Positions 47,106-58,256 of a stretch of 64,000 nucleotides of DNA are shown here, piece after piece. The position numbers were made by a program, and so were the translations under genes. This DNA comes from Portulaca oleracea (taxonomy: Eukaryota; Streptophyta; Magnoliopsida; Caryophyllales; Portulacaceae): the NCBI GenBank assembly GCA_029582165.1, contig CM055886.1, forward strand, positions 21,638,669 to 21,702,668, in the 5' to 3' direction. Every line of letters begins with the position of its first letter. Position 1 is the stretch's first letter. The notes below the pieces were generated by a model, which did not search any database, had not been told where the DNA came from, and saw only the letters and a program-made list of their open reading frames with translations.

Positions 47106-48899
47106 CCATCCACAATACCAGGTATTACCTGGTCTCTTGACAGTCCCCCTCACAGGTTCCACCTGGTCTAAGAGGAGACTGCCCGAACCCGCTTTTTAAC
47201 TCGTATCCGTTAGTTAAATCCGGTTATCAAGATCCAATTCCTTTCATGTCATAACCAACTTTCCACAAAACTTTTAATGGAAACCATCAAACAAGTTCAT
47301 TCCAAAACAGTACCAAAACCATCGTAAACTCAAATCTCAAATGACGATAACATCTCAACAAATAATTTTAACACTTTAATAAGGTCCCTTTGGGGAATGC
47401 ATATTATATAAAACACTTAAGGACATTCACAGGGAATAGGATATAGTATTACCTGCTATGACAAACTTCAATCAACAAGCAGATACGGAGCTCTACGATT
47501 CGATTCCTCGCTCAGCCTAGTAAAAGGGTCTAAAATCAACACGTGCTCTAACGATTTCTTTAACATCCTAACTACCCTTCCCAAACTATAGTTTATTTCA
47601 TTTAATCACAAACCACACAATTTCTTTCATAAAATCTTAAACAAGAATTTATACTCAACCATATTACATGAAATCAACTAATAACTAAATACTTTATTTC
47701 ATATCTTTGCATGACACTATTCACTATATTTACCAAATGCCACTAGACATGCATTTCACCACACTAGGTTACTATTATAACATTTAATTAATAACAACAC
47801 ATATTTAGGGTTCTTAAACATATTCCTAGGTCTCATGAGACACCCTTAAGTATTTTTATACATAACATTTAAAGACCTAAACTTCAAGTCTTCACACACT
47901 TATTATATAACCACTTGATACCATAAATGGACTCTTATAAGTAGATAATATAACTTAATAATTTCTTAATCGTGAAATAAATTTCTACCTAGTAACAACA
48001 TTATACTTTCCACCAAAAATTCGTTAATATTCTAACTTATACTTACCACATAAAGAGGACAATATAAATACTGGGTTACACCAACTCGTATTATAAAACT
48101 AAGTTTTGAACCTTGTAAAATTATGCTATAATTAATAATACAAGCTTGAAAATTCAAAAATCGACATAACTTAAATATAATGTTACCTTGTAATATTAAC
48201 TTCCAAAAATAACAATAAACTTAGTAAAATCATATGTAATAGATAATATTGGGTTTTAATGATAACACCTCAAAATATAAAGCTCAAACTTTACCAAGGG
48301 CCTAATAACATATATTTAACATAATAATATTAACTTTTTAAACACATACAACCAAAACTTAATATTATTATTTTTCAACATACTTTTAAAATAAGGTACC
48401 ATCAAATATTATATTTCAAAGGACCTCATACATCGTAATTAATCCTTACTTAAATAATATTACCATGCATCAATATTAAGAAAATAATGTTACCAAATAA
48501 TATGGAAATATTAATAATCTAATATTATTGTCAAAAAGAATAATATACTTGAAAGAAACTAATATATAATCACATGATATTTTACACTACTTAACTTAAC
48601 ATTAATACATTAATATTTATGAAGTATTAATATGGATACAAGCATCAAGATATCACATATAACATTTGACTAGGGTATTAACTCATAAAATAACTAATCA
48701 CACCCTAATATTACACTTAACAAACTAACATGTATTTATTTACTATTAACAGCATAAACACAAGTTCATCTATACTAATAACACATTAGTAATATTAATA
48801 CATGATTAAACTAACCCTAACACATAATACCCATATTAACTTATAGAGAGAAAAAGAGAGAGAGGGCACAAACAATGGGTCCAAGCTAGAAGAGGTTGC

Positions 48900-49340
48900 A
48901 CCGGTAGTTCGGACGGCGGCTAGGTACTCGGCGACTCCCGGTGGCGCGGTGGTCGGCGTTTAGCTCCGGTGGTCGGCCGTGGCGGCGGGAGTGGTGCAAC
49001 TAGGGCATGAAGAGAAAGGGAGAAAAAGAGGAGGAAGCTCGGTGGTGTTCGGGGTGGTGGTGACCGGGTCTGGGGTCGGGTTGGCGCGGTCGGCAGCGAG
49101 AACGATGGCGTGTGGCGCTTGGTTGGTTTGAAGAGGGTGCGGTGGGAGTGCGTAGGGTGGGTCGGGGAAGGATGGAGGTGGTGCAAGGTGGTGGCTCGGT
49201 GGTCGGGGCTCGATGGTGTGGTGGCCGGCGAGAAGTTGGCGACGGGAGGTGGTGGAAGGTGGCGCTTGGTGGTGGGTATAGGTGGTGCGCGGTGGTGGCC
49301 TCCCTCGAGCAGCAGCAGCAGCATATAATATAAGAGCGAG
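48900..49340. repeat. GC-rich GGTGGT/CGG low-complexity block in the solo LTR
   Basis: Repeated GGTGG and CGG words give Pro/Thr/His-rich open frames on - and Gly/Trp/Val-rich frames on +, none with a domain. It ends in AGCAGCAGCAGCAGCA and a TATAATATAAG word near 49324, possibly the promoter end of the LTR. Confidence 0.5.
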
Positions 49341-49793
49341 AGAGGGGAGAGAGAGGGAGGAGGGACACGTGTCAAGCAGAGATTGGGTGGCAGGATTGGT
49401 ATACCCAGGTAGTGGGTGCTTGGCGTCCAAAATTCAGAAACGGTTATCACAACAAAACAAAACACTGATGAATTTTGTGGGTGATGTCACCCTTAATGAC
49501 ATCATAAATCACCCAAAAAAAAAATAAAGGAAAACTATATAATGTAAAACCATTAATTCATTTCAGCAAATACCCAAATAACAGATAAAAATTTCTCACA
49601 ACTGATAAAAGATTTTTCACCCGATATCCCAAAAATTCCTAACTGATATTTTTAGAACTCTAAAAATTATTGTGAAAACGCTCGCGGTCCTAAAAGCTCC
49701 GTGTGATCAACAGGTAAGCATATAATAACTAAAGTCATGTTTTTATCATTTTAACGGTATCTTTACTGGTATTTTCCGGGGTTTTACAGGTCA

Positions 49794-49896
49794 GGTGGCT
49801 TATCATGGATCTTTAGAAGAAAGTTCGACTGACTCATCATGGCTCGACAGAGAATTCAGGTTCACTCTTTATAGCACGTAAACAGCAGAAAGTCCA
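49794..49896. other. Continuation of the interrupted remnant
   Basis: Host sequence resumes after the solo LTR and leads into a tandem repeat. No gene is seen. Confidence 0.35.
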
Positions 49897-50495
49897 GGAG
49901 GAGTAATCCATGGAAGCTGAGGTGGAGCGATGACTCTGTCTACCCAGAATGTATTGCCGTTTCTAATAGAGCTATCTAGGACAACTCTACGTTAGTAAGC
50001 TGAGGAGTAATCCACGAAAGTTAAAGTGGAGTGGTGACTCTATCGACCCAAACTCTGCTGTCCTTTTTGACAGAGTTATCTAAGACAACTCTACGCCAGT
50101 AAGCTGAGGAGTATTCCAGTTGAAGCTAAGATAATGACTCGGTCGACCCAGACTGTACTGTCGTTTTTGAGAGTTTTGTTTAGGACAACTCTGCGTCAGT
50201 ATGCTGAGGAGTATTTCACTTGAGACCAAGCGATGACTTGTCGACCCAGACAGTCCTGAAGAGAGTAAGTCTGTGACCACTCTACGTCAGTACGCTGAGG
50301 ACTGTTCTACTTGCGGTGAGGCGATGACTTCGTCGACCCAGACTCTACTGATGTTTTTGAGAGAATTGTCTATGACAACTTTACGTCGGTAAGCTGAGGA
50401 GTAATCAACTTGCGACGAGGCGATGACTTAGTCGACCCAGACAGTCCTGAAGAGAGTAGTCTAGGGCTACTCTTCGTCAGTACGCTGATGAGTAG
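49897..50495. repeat. Six-unit tandem repeat, 91-104 bp period
   Basis: Units carry GCTGAGGAGTA starting at 49999, 50103, 50203, 50294, 50393 and 50484, with an earlier variant near 49917. Each also has GTCGACCCAGAC and GACAACTCTACG. The units are diverged and have variable length. Tandem repeats of this kind are common in the 3' non-coding part of Gypsy-type elements. Confidence 0.78.
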
Positions 50496-50682
50496 GCAAT
50501 ACACTGACGATAACAGAAATTAACCTCAAGAAAACAGTAGCAATCTGGATAAATGTCTCTCAAGTCCCTACCCCAAAAAGGAAACAAAAGGAAAAAAATT
50601 TTACTTAAGAATTAAAAAAAGTATATATGGAGAAAAAGGGGTCGCAGTTATTGAAATTTCACTAGAAAGAGTCAACATGGTT

Positions 50683-51895
50683 TTTTTATTGTATTTTTAT
50701 TACGTGGGGCCCACCAATAAAAGAAAAGGAAAAAAAGGTGATTAAAGTCTTAGAGCATAATGTTATTATTCATAGATCACACATATGCGTAGGATGAAAC
50801 AATAAGCTTAACTCATGGGGCCCACTACTCATTCAAAAAGAAGGAAAAAGAAAAACATGGGGAGCTTGAGATTGAAAAGTTTATTTAGCAAGTTTGGAGG
50901 TGTCGTTGATGCATACATTCCCGCTAAAGTCGGAAAGAATGGTAGAAAATTTGGATTTGTGAGATTTGCGAATAGGGATGATGGGTGTAAAGCCATTTTT
51001 GAAATGAACCTTAAAACTGTCGATAACAAGAAACGTTTTGTCTCGTGGGCCAAATTTAATAAAAAACATGTTGTTAAACCTTCTGCTAATGGAAAATTTA
51101 GCCAGAAATGGGTCCCTAAGAAGAATATGGGTGGTGCTCTTATTTCGAATGTTTGTGCACCCCGTCTCCTTTTGTGGGTAACAATGGGTTGAGGAATTTT
51201 GAGAAAGAAGTCACGGTTGTGCCCGACTCTCTTGAGGCTCTTGATTGTGATGGGTCTGTAGATGCTTCTAGCAAAATCATTACAGACCCTATTAACGTTG
51301 GGTTGGAGAGCAACAAGCGTGCAAGTAGGTTATCTTATAAAGATGCTCTCTTGAGTGGATCCAAAATCAATCGTTCGACCTCTAGGGTTCCGGATGCCGA
51401 CTCTGACAGTGATCGCACTCATAGCAACTCGTTTGATTCCTTTGATGGTATGACTGAGCATGACATAATTGCAGATCTTGAAGATTCTATCCTTGTTGCT
51501 TCAAAAGGTAAAGGCAGGAGTAAGAGAAATTGGAACATGTTGATGAAATCTAAGTGACAGCTTGTTAGAGACGCAACTTGTAGAGCTACTCGTGGACAAA
51601 AGGGTAGTAAGAAGGTTAGGTTGAATAGACGTGCAAACTTGTCGGAGAATGACTGTCTTGATGACATTGAAGCTGAGATTGAACGAAGGAAGGCGATTAT
51701 TGGCAACGCTATTGGTGTGCGAGTCCTTGATGACCCAAGAAGCTAAATCCATTGATCTTGCTTCTTTTGCGGCGTTATTTTATTTGGCTGTTTGGTTGTA
51801 ACCTTTTTATTTTGGTGGTGATTGCCTGCTATTTTGTATGCTAGTTGTACTTTTTGAACTTTTAGCCTTGTGGCTACTAATAATCGAAAAAAAAA
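50683..51895 (+). mobile_element. LINE ORF1-only (non-autonomous) insertion
   Basis: AACATGGTT occurs before it (50674-50682) and after its A tail (51896-51904), and the body ends in an A run (51887-51895), the pattern of target-primed insertion. It contains a broken ORF1 and a 3' trailer but no endonuclease or RT. It is either an internally deleted L1 or a retrocopy of an ORF1-type gene. Confidence 0.65.
50815..51746 (+). pseudogene. LINE ORF1-like protein with an RRM, disrupted
   Basis: An RNA recognition motif is visible: LFSKFGGVVDAYIPAK (from about 50881), then RKFGFVRFANRDDG, an RNP1-type core, then KKRFVSWAKF. Plant L1 ORF1 proteins often carry such an RRM to bind element RNA. The frame breaks near 51170 and continues in another frame (51153-51557: RLSYKDALLSGSK, ADLEDSILVASKGKG). 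TGA at 51555-51557 is followed by about 62 more open codons rich in Arg and Lys to TAA at 51744-51746. The likely original start is MGSLRLKSL near 50857. A host SR-type splicing factor is less likely, given the A tail and flanking repeat. Confidence 0.6.
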
Positions 51896-51904
51896 ACATG
51901 GTTC

Positions 51905-52834
51905 TACTTCAATGCATTATAGGTACTACTGGTATTCAATTTCAACTAGGGAAAAATCATCCCACATATTATGCGCAGGGCTCGCAAAATAAATCATAAG
52001 CTAGAAAATGGCCAGCAAATTGTTGTACAGTAGCAAGGGTATTGCAGTACAAAAAGTTTGTTTTTTGCCATATCTCCGGTACAAGCATGACATGAGATTT
52101 TCTTTCCCAAAAATAGAAATGCAAAAAAAAAAAGAAAAAAGAAAAAAGAGCAATGGAGAAAGACCCAGTTTGACAATGGAAGAAGATGGACAAGAGTTGT
52201 GGGTGAATGAAAGCACGGAGAGCCCTTTTATAGAGTAAGTCAGTGGCCAAGCCTCTGACTGTGACTCTAACTCTGACTCCAACTCAAATTCCAATAGCGA
52301 AAGTTGTACGTGGTTAAATCTGTTATGAGATTTTATCCAAATTTGAAAATTATGGAAAAAGAAGAAGAAGAGAAGTGGAAGGAGAAAACAAAATGATAAG
52401 AATCAGCGAGAAAATGTGAAAAAATAATATATGGACTCAAGGGATCATTCATAGTGTTACTTAACCACGTCTTTGTTTCCTCCAATTCTACCATCAAAAA
52501 TTTTGCCTAGATGGAAGTTGATTCAGTAGTATGATCTGTAGAAGACGATGCTCCACAGAAGTTAGACCAAATTGTCAATTGAGAGAGGTTGAGGACTTCA
52601 TGGCAGATTTTTTAGTAACTGATAAGGGTATCCGTATCCAATTCCAACCCCAGCTCTAACTCCAACTGCCAAAATTTTATCCGATTAAATTTTTGATGAA
52701 TTTTTTTTTTCCGAACTAAAAAGTTGTGATAAAAAATTTATTGTCCTTAATTTTTCGAGAGCCAATCTCTACAAACACTCAAAATTCGTGTCCACGGCTG
52801 ATCTCGAAGGGGACATCTATAGGAGGTAAAAGTT
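51905..52834. other. Non-coding interval
   Basis: AT-rich with no recognised gene. AACTCTGACTCCAACTC-like words occur near 52268 and again near 52660. AGGGGACATCTATAGGAGG near 52817 resembles a polypurine tract before the LTR-like sequence. Confidence 0.4.
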
Positions 52835-53668
52835 TGTCGGCAAATCAGAAAATGACACGTGGAAAATAAATTAAATTTATTCGGTCATTATTATCCGTCA
52901 TGTGTTAAATTAATTACGACGATCCATTTAATTGAATTTTAAATTGAAATACATCTTGACCAATAATATCATGACACGTGTCAAAGATGATGCAGAAAAT
53001 ATTAATTATCTCTTTATTTAAAAACTAAAGGAATAATTAATTAACTTGGGCCCAAGTCCAAAGCACAACTCAAACCCTAGGGGTTAGGCCAACAAAGCCT
53101 ATAAATAGGGGTCCTCCCCCTTCATTTTTAACCCCCAGAGATTCGACAGTCAACATCTGAAGGCTCCAAGATATCAAATTGCTAGCGGCATCCAGCTACC
53201 AAGCGTCAAGGATCGAAGTCTGCAGAAGCTCAAGATCGAGTCTCCAAGTCTTCAACACGTCTCGATCAAGAACAACAACAGCGTTCTTTGGCAGTCTACA
53301 CTCTGCATATTACATCCGACATTCGGCATTCTGCATTCCAGACGATCAGAGAATCGAACTGCAAGGGACCTCTAGCTACCAAGCATCAAGGATCAAGGTC
53401 TACAGCAACTCAAGATCAAATACTCCAAGTTTGCAACACGTCAAGAACAAGGACTCCAATTGATTTCTTCAACTCGACCTACAATCGAGATCGAGATCAA
53501 GCGCCCGCACCCTCGACTCATCCAAATTCTAGGAGATTGAATCAGAGGAATACTTTATTGTATTTAATACAGAGATTATACCCACAAACATTCAGAAATT
53601 TATACAAATTATATTTTGTTACCGAATTTCCTGTCTTATTTAGTTTCGACTCAAAAATTGTGTTTACA
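52835..53668 (+). mobile_element. LTR-like sequence with TATA box
   Basis: It begins TGTCGGCAAATC and ends GTGTTTACA (TG...CA, 834 bp), with a purine-rich tract just upstream and TATAAATAGGGG at 53100. There is no matching flank duplication and no partner LTR, so it could also be a truncated 3' LTR or a promoter fragment. Within it, a block with GCTACCAAGCRTCAAGGATC occurs twice (from 53196 and 53371). Confidence 0.45.
53100..53107 (+). promoter_or_regulatory. TATA box in the LTR-like sequence
   Basis: TATAAATA followed by GGGG, 30-50 bases before a pyrimidine-rich stretch, as in plant LTR promoters. Confidence 0.45.
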
Positions 53669-54244
53669 CCTACAACCTGGTCAAAATTTTTGGGTACCCC
53701 AACCGAAAAATTGATTTTAATTGGGTTGGGTACACGAATGGAAATAATTTCGGGTATTCGGTTCGGATACAGGTCGGCCCCTGGCCAACATCGGGCACTC
53801 GAATTACTTGAAGTACTTGAACAAAAATATCACTGAACTTTCCATTCTAGTAAAAAATGCCACTTATTTATAATAACGGTCATTATTGGCGCTCAAATTT
53901 CCGAAATAGTAATAAATGTCCTTGAAACCTGTTATAGCAAGTTATGAACCGGTTAAAAGATTGCTTAGACAAAATGCAACCCAATTTCCAAAAAAATCAA
54001 AAACGTCACTCAACTTTCCCAAAGAGTAAAAAATGTCACTACCATCGATTCAAATTGAAAAAGTGTCACTAGCTTTCATTTATTTACATTAATATATAAG
54101 AATATTCAAGTTTCAACTTTAGATTCGTTAGAAAATAAAAATTTTGTTTATAAACCATGTAATTGTAAAATTTTTTACGATTATGATTTTATATAGTAAT
54201 ATTGAAGTTTTTATGTTTTCTCTGTAAAATTTTATTTTATTTGA
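53669..54244 (+). repeat. Repeat arm, direct copy of 1-620
   Basis: It follows the first arm from ACCTGGTCAAAATTTTT through TTTTATTTGATTTC, then breaks off where the LINE begins. It lacks the last 100 or so bases of the arm seen at 620-735. Confidence 0.7.
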
Positions 54245-55864
54245 TTTCAATCCCTGTTTTTGCTGTAAACGTGAATGGAACCATCTCTGATAAGTTTTCT
54301 GGTGGGAGACGCCTCCAGCAAAATGACCCATTGTCCCCTCTACTCTTTGAACTGACTATGGAGTATTTGTCGAGATCAATCGAGTACCACATTAGACAAT
54401 CCAAGGGCTACAAATACCATCCGCACTGCACCAAGCTGAATCTCTCGCATCTAATGTTCACGGATGACTTAATTCTTTTTACTTTGGCAAATAAGGTTTC
54501 TATTGGAATTTTAATGGAAGCTTTCCGTCATTTCTCAACTGTGACAGGTTTAGAAGCAAACACTGCGAAATCAAAAGTAATATTTTGGGCCGGGGGCGGG
54601 GGGTGCAAAACTCGACGGAAGTGTTGCAAGAAACGGGTTTGGCTCAGGGAGTGTTGCCGTTTATGTAGCTTGGGATGCCAATCTCCGCCTGTAAGCTTTC
54701 ATCAATCGTCTGCAATATCCTGACTGAGAAAATACTAGCCAAGATCAAGCTATGGGTATCCAGAAACATCTCCTATGCTGGGAGGGCTACTCTTAGCAAC
54801 TTTTTCCTGCTTGGAGTGTTCGGCTTTTGGGCCAGAATCATCACTCTCCCGGATAAGGTTGTAAACACAATCAATAATTACTGTAGGAACTTCCTGTGGG
54901 GTTGTTTTCCTGACTGTAAAGCTCCCCACCTCTGTATCATGGACAAAAACATGCAGGCCAAAGCATATAGGAGGCCTGGGTAGCATGAATCTCGCCATTG
55001 GGAACTAGGCTGCAATTGCTAGGCTAGTGTGGGATATTCAAGCTACAAAGGACATCCTTTGGGTTAAATGCATACATACAAAATACATTTAGGATCATTC
55101 TAAGTGGTACTACAACCCCCCTTACGATGTTTGCCCATACATCAAACATTTATGTGATGTCAAAGATATCATCAAATGGGGGTCAAAGCTGGGGGACATA
55201 TGACAGTGGGAGGATGCAGATTGCAACACAGTGGCCAGCGGGTATCAACGGTTGTTCCAAACTCAAACTGCCCATGGTGGTTTGAAGTTGTTTGGAGTAA
55301 ATCTGTCATCCCGAGGCATGCCTTCATAGTGTGGCTAAGAGTACAAGACTGTCTCCCTGTCAGGAGTCACTCCTGTCTTTGGAAAACCCGGGGGGAGATC
55401 CACTCTGCTTCGTGTGTAGAAAGGAGAAAGAAACACACCAGCATCTATTCCATCAATTTGAGCAGGATAGAGAGATTCTCCAACAAATAGGCACCTAGCT
55501 TTACTGTAAAGTCTTCGAAGCCACCCAACCCTTCGAATGGAGGGATAGGCTGGAAGCTGAGAATACCCCCAGACAAATAATGGAGATGCTCTATGGTGTG
55601 TATGGTGCTTCTGTTTAAAATGTTTGGAGAGAGAGGAACAATATAGTTCATGATAAGCCTAGAAGACATCCCCGGATGATTGCCAAGCAATTTAAGGAGG
55701 ACGTAACAACTCGAACTATCATGCTTGCTAAACTTGAAAAACAAATGCAGCAATTGTGTTAATATCGTTTTAGCAATGTAATTTTTTTTTGGGCAGGTTT
55801 CTATATAAGCCTGTTTTTGTATTGTTGTCGTTTTGGTCTATCAATAATATACCCTTGTTTCGTC

Positions 55865-55866
<2 letters not shown>
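54245..55866 (+). pseudogene. 5'-truncated LINE, copy 2
   Basis: It matches 21545-23165 along its length. RT pieces are VNVNGTISDKFSGG, NDPLSPLLFELTMEYLSR and HLMFTDDLILF (the Asp pair is kept here), then IKLWVSRNISYAGRATL, WWFEVVWSKSVIPRHAFIVW and the C-terminal stretch ending KQMQQLC near 55761. Several frameshifts make it inactive. Its 5' edge coincides, within a few bases, with that of copy 1. Confidence 0.83.

Positions 55867-55912
<46 letters not shown>
55867..55912. repeat. TA microsatellite
   Basis: Alternating TA between the LINE end and the inverted arm. Confidence 0.8.
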
Positions 55913-55916
<4 letters not shown>

Positions 55917-56465
55917 CAACATTAAAATGATTTGTTACAGACTATAGTGGGACAAAAGTGACAAAGAACAAGTCATAATGAGAATATTATTATAAATATT
56001 TTAAGAATAAACTAAGAAATAAAATAAAATTTTATAGAGAAACATAAAAAATTAAACTTTACTATATAAAATCCTAATCGTAAAAAAAAATTTATAATTA
56101 CATAATTTATCAACAAAATTTTATTTTCTCGCGAATCTCTAGTAGAAACTTGAATATTTTTATATATTAATTTAAATAAATGAAAGCTAGTTACATTTTT
56201 TTCTATTTTAATTGATGGTACTTGCATTTTTTACTTTTTTGGGAAAGTTGAATGATATTTTTGGCTTTTTTGGAAAGTCGGGTGACAGTTTTGTGCATAC
56301 TATCTTTTAACTTGTTAACAACCTGCGCGCTATAATAGGTATTAGCGACATTTTTTACTATTTTGAAAAGTTGGGTGATAATAATGACAGTTTTTAAAAA
56401 TCAGTGGCATTTTTGCATAGAATGGAAAGTTGAGTGACATTTTTATTCTAGTACTCAAATTACTT
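55913..56465 (-). repeat. Repeat arm, inverted copy of about 185-735
   Basis: Its reverse complement matches the first arm, including the end next to the TA tract. With 53669-54244 it forms inverted arms around the LINE. Confidence 0.7.
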
Positions 56466-56896
56466 GAAATTAAAACTAAAATTAAAATTAAGGTGCAAAT
56501 TAAGGTGCTCTTCTTTTCTTTCCATTTTTATGTTGTTTAATTTTGTATTTACTTATATCTTCTTGTGAGATTCTAAAAAAAAAAAGTAGCATGACTAATT
56601 AGAACTTGCTGATTGTATGAAGAGGTTGATCATAATATTCTTTAGTTTTCATCCAATTAATAAAAATCAAACGATGGTTGGACATGGTATTTAGCTAGCA
56701 TAGTATGCCTAATTAACTTTCTTTCAAATAATAATAAAATTAGTGATTTTAATTATAAATTTACAAATTAAAATTAAAAATAATAAAAGAAAAAGCTCAT
56801 AAAAATTAAATTAGAACTAATTGGGTCGTCTGACCATATTGGTTGTCTAAATGCAGCTGCTAATCCGGCGCAAATCATAAAGTCAGGCCATTGCTT
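56466..56896. other. Non-coding interval
   Basis: AT-rich, with no gene or defined repeat recognised. Confidence 0.4.
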
Positions 56897-56905
56897 GTCT
56901 AAACA

Positions 56906-57504
56906 GAGTTAATTACATTTACCCTAGCTGATATATGTGTTAATAATTTTTACACACCCAACATTTGGGAAATAATTTTCACCCTACCTGACATTTAGTG
57001 AAAATGATTTTTAGTGTTAGAATCCAGTAAATTGTCATCGGAAATGGAAAAATACAATAATACCGCTATATGACTCTGTGAAATTACGATGTTGCCCTTT
57101 AATTTGAGAAGGAAAAGACTATGTTGGAGAATAGAAGACAGACATGGTGATTTGGGAGAGGTTAGGTTTTCATTTTCTATATGGGAGGGGGGCCGGGGAG
57201 AGGAATCAGAGGAATCAGTGGAGTGGTTTGGTTTTAAAATGCCATAACAATTAATACTAAAGGTACAAAAGTCATTTCACATTTAATTGAAAGCCAAAGG
57301 AAATAACAAGGGTATAAATGTCACTTCATATTTATTTTTTTATAGTTCACCGGAAAAGTCAATAAAAAATCAATTATAACATACCTTAGGGGATTTAAAT
57401 TTATGACCACTTAAATGTCAGGTAGGGTGAAAATTATTTTTCAAACGTCGGGTGTGCAAAAATTGTTAACAAATAAGTCAGGTAGGGTAAATGTAATTAA
57501 CTAT
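56906..57504. mobile_element. Mutator-type MITE (599 bp, 9-bp duplication)
   Basis: GTCTAAACA flanks it at 56897-56905 and 57505-57513, and a 9-bp duplication is the MULE signature. The inverted ends are GAGTTAATTACATTTACCCT and, from the right, ATAGTTAATTACATTTACCCT. They extend about 100 bp and include CACCCTACCTGACATTTA. The middle is not coding. Confidence 0.83.
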
Positions 57505-57513
57505 GTCTAAACA

Positions 57514-58256
57514 TATTGAGCAATTATTGCTTTTCTATCAAGCATTCCTTAGGCCGTGTTGTTTGGATTGGCAACTCTTTACAATCTAATCCAATTCAAT
57601 CTAATCCGAACCTTATACAATTCTACAAAAAAATTCTCTCTAAAAATACATTCCAAAAAAAAAAAACATCATGACTTGTGCAATCCATTCTATTTAAATC
57701 TCATTTTGGACTAGTAAGGTTGCTACAGGCAAGTGGGGCCTCCTGCTGCCGTTACCGGTAAAAAAGAAAACAAGTGGGTTGACCGACTTTGCGGTCTTTT
57801 TTTTATTTTGGAAAGAATTGCTCCCATCCACATGCAAAACGGTGTCGTAATCGTGGTGCTACCTCGTCTATTTAAACTATTGAACGGACAAGGTAGGGGG
57901 TATGACGAGAGTTGAGACAGAATTTAGGAAGAGCATTTTGTTCATAGAGTGAAGTCAAGCCTATTTCTTCAGGTTCATTCAACAAATTATTCCTAAATAT
58001 TGATTAGCTTTCATCAGTTTTTATTTCTGTTTAGGCACCTCTGCCTCCAAAATTTATCCTGCAAGGAGCATGGAGGGGGAAAAAAAAATCATCCAACGTA
58101 ACTCTTATTTCCTTTTTGGTTTAGTTTATATTTATTTTTTTTTTGAATTGTCTCCATTTAATTTAATATAATACAATATCTTAGGTCACTACATTACAGA
58201 TCTCACTCACTTACAAATGAGGTTTTATTTATTTTTTCTAGGTTTCAGGACCAACA
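57514..58256 (+). other. Upstream region of hydrolase copy B
   Basis: It probably holds the promoter and 5' leader. It includes GGCCGTGTTGTTTGGATTGG (57553-57572), a phrase often seen at MITE ends. TTTTTTCTAG just before the ATG could be an acceptor of a leader intron. Confidence 0.4.

Larger units (their letters stand above)
46443..49788. mobile_element. Solo-LTR-like element, 3346 bp
   Basis: It starts TGTAACGCCCTGGAAAAT and ends ATTTTCCGGGGTTTTACA, which are imperfect inverses, with terminal TG...CA. GGTCA flanks both sides (46438-46442 and 49789-49793). No internal retroelement domains are present, so it is best read as a lone long LTR left after LTR-LTR recombination, probably of a Ty3/Gypsy family. 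Orientation is unknown. Much of it (47550-48840) is very AT-rich. 48900-49350 is GC-rich and low complexity, ending in an AGC run. Confidence 0.82.

Noticed and set aside
48920..49465. Long Pro/Thr/His-rich - strand frame in the GC-rich block
   Set aside because: Three overlapping frames are open because of low-complexity composition. It has no domain and lies inside an LTR-like element.
50815..51192. Host SR-type splicing factor gene
   Set aside because: The frame is broken, and an A tail and flanking direct repeat point to a retrotransposed LINE ORF1.
52835..53668. A confident solo LTR
   Set aside because: The TG...CA ends and TATA box fit, but the flanks AAGTT and CCTAC do not match, so it is listed only at low confidence.
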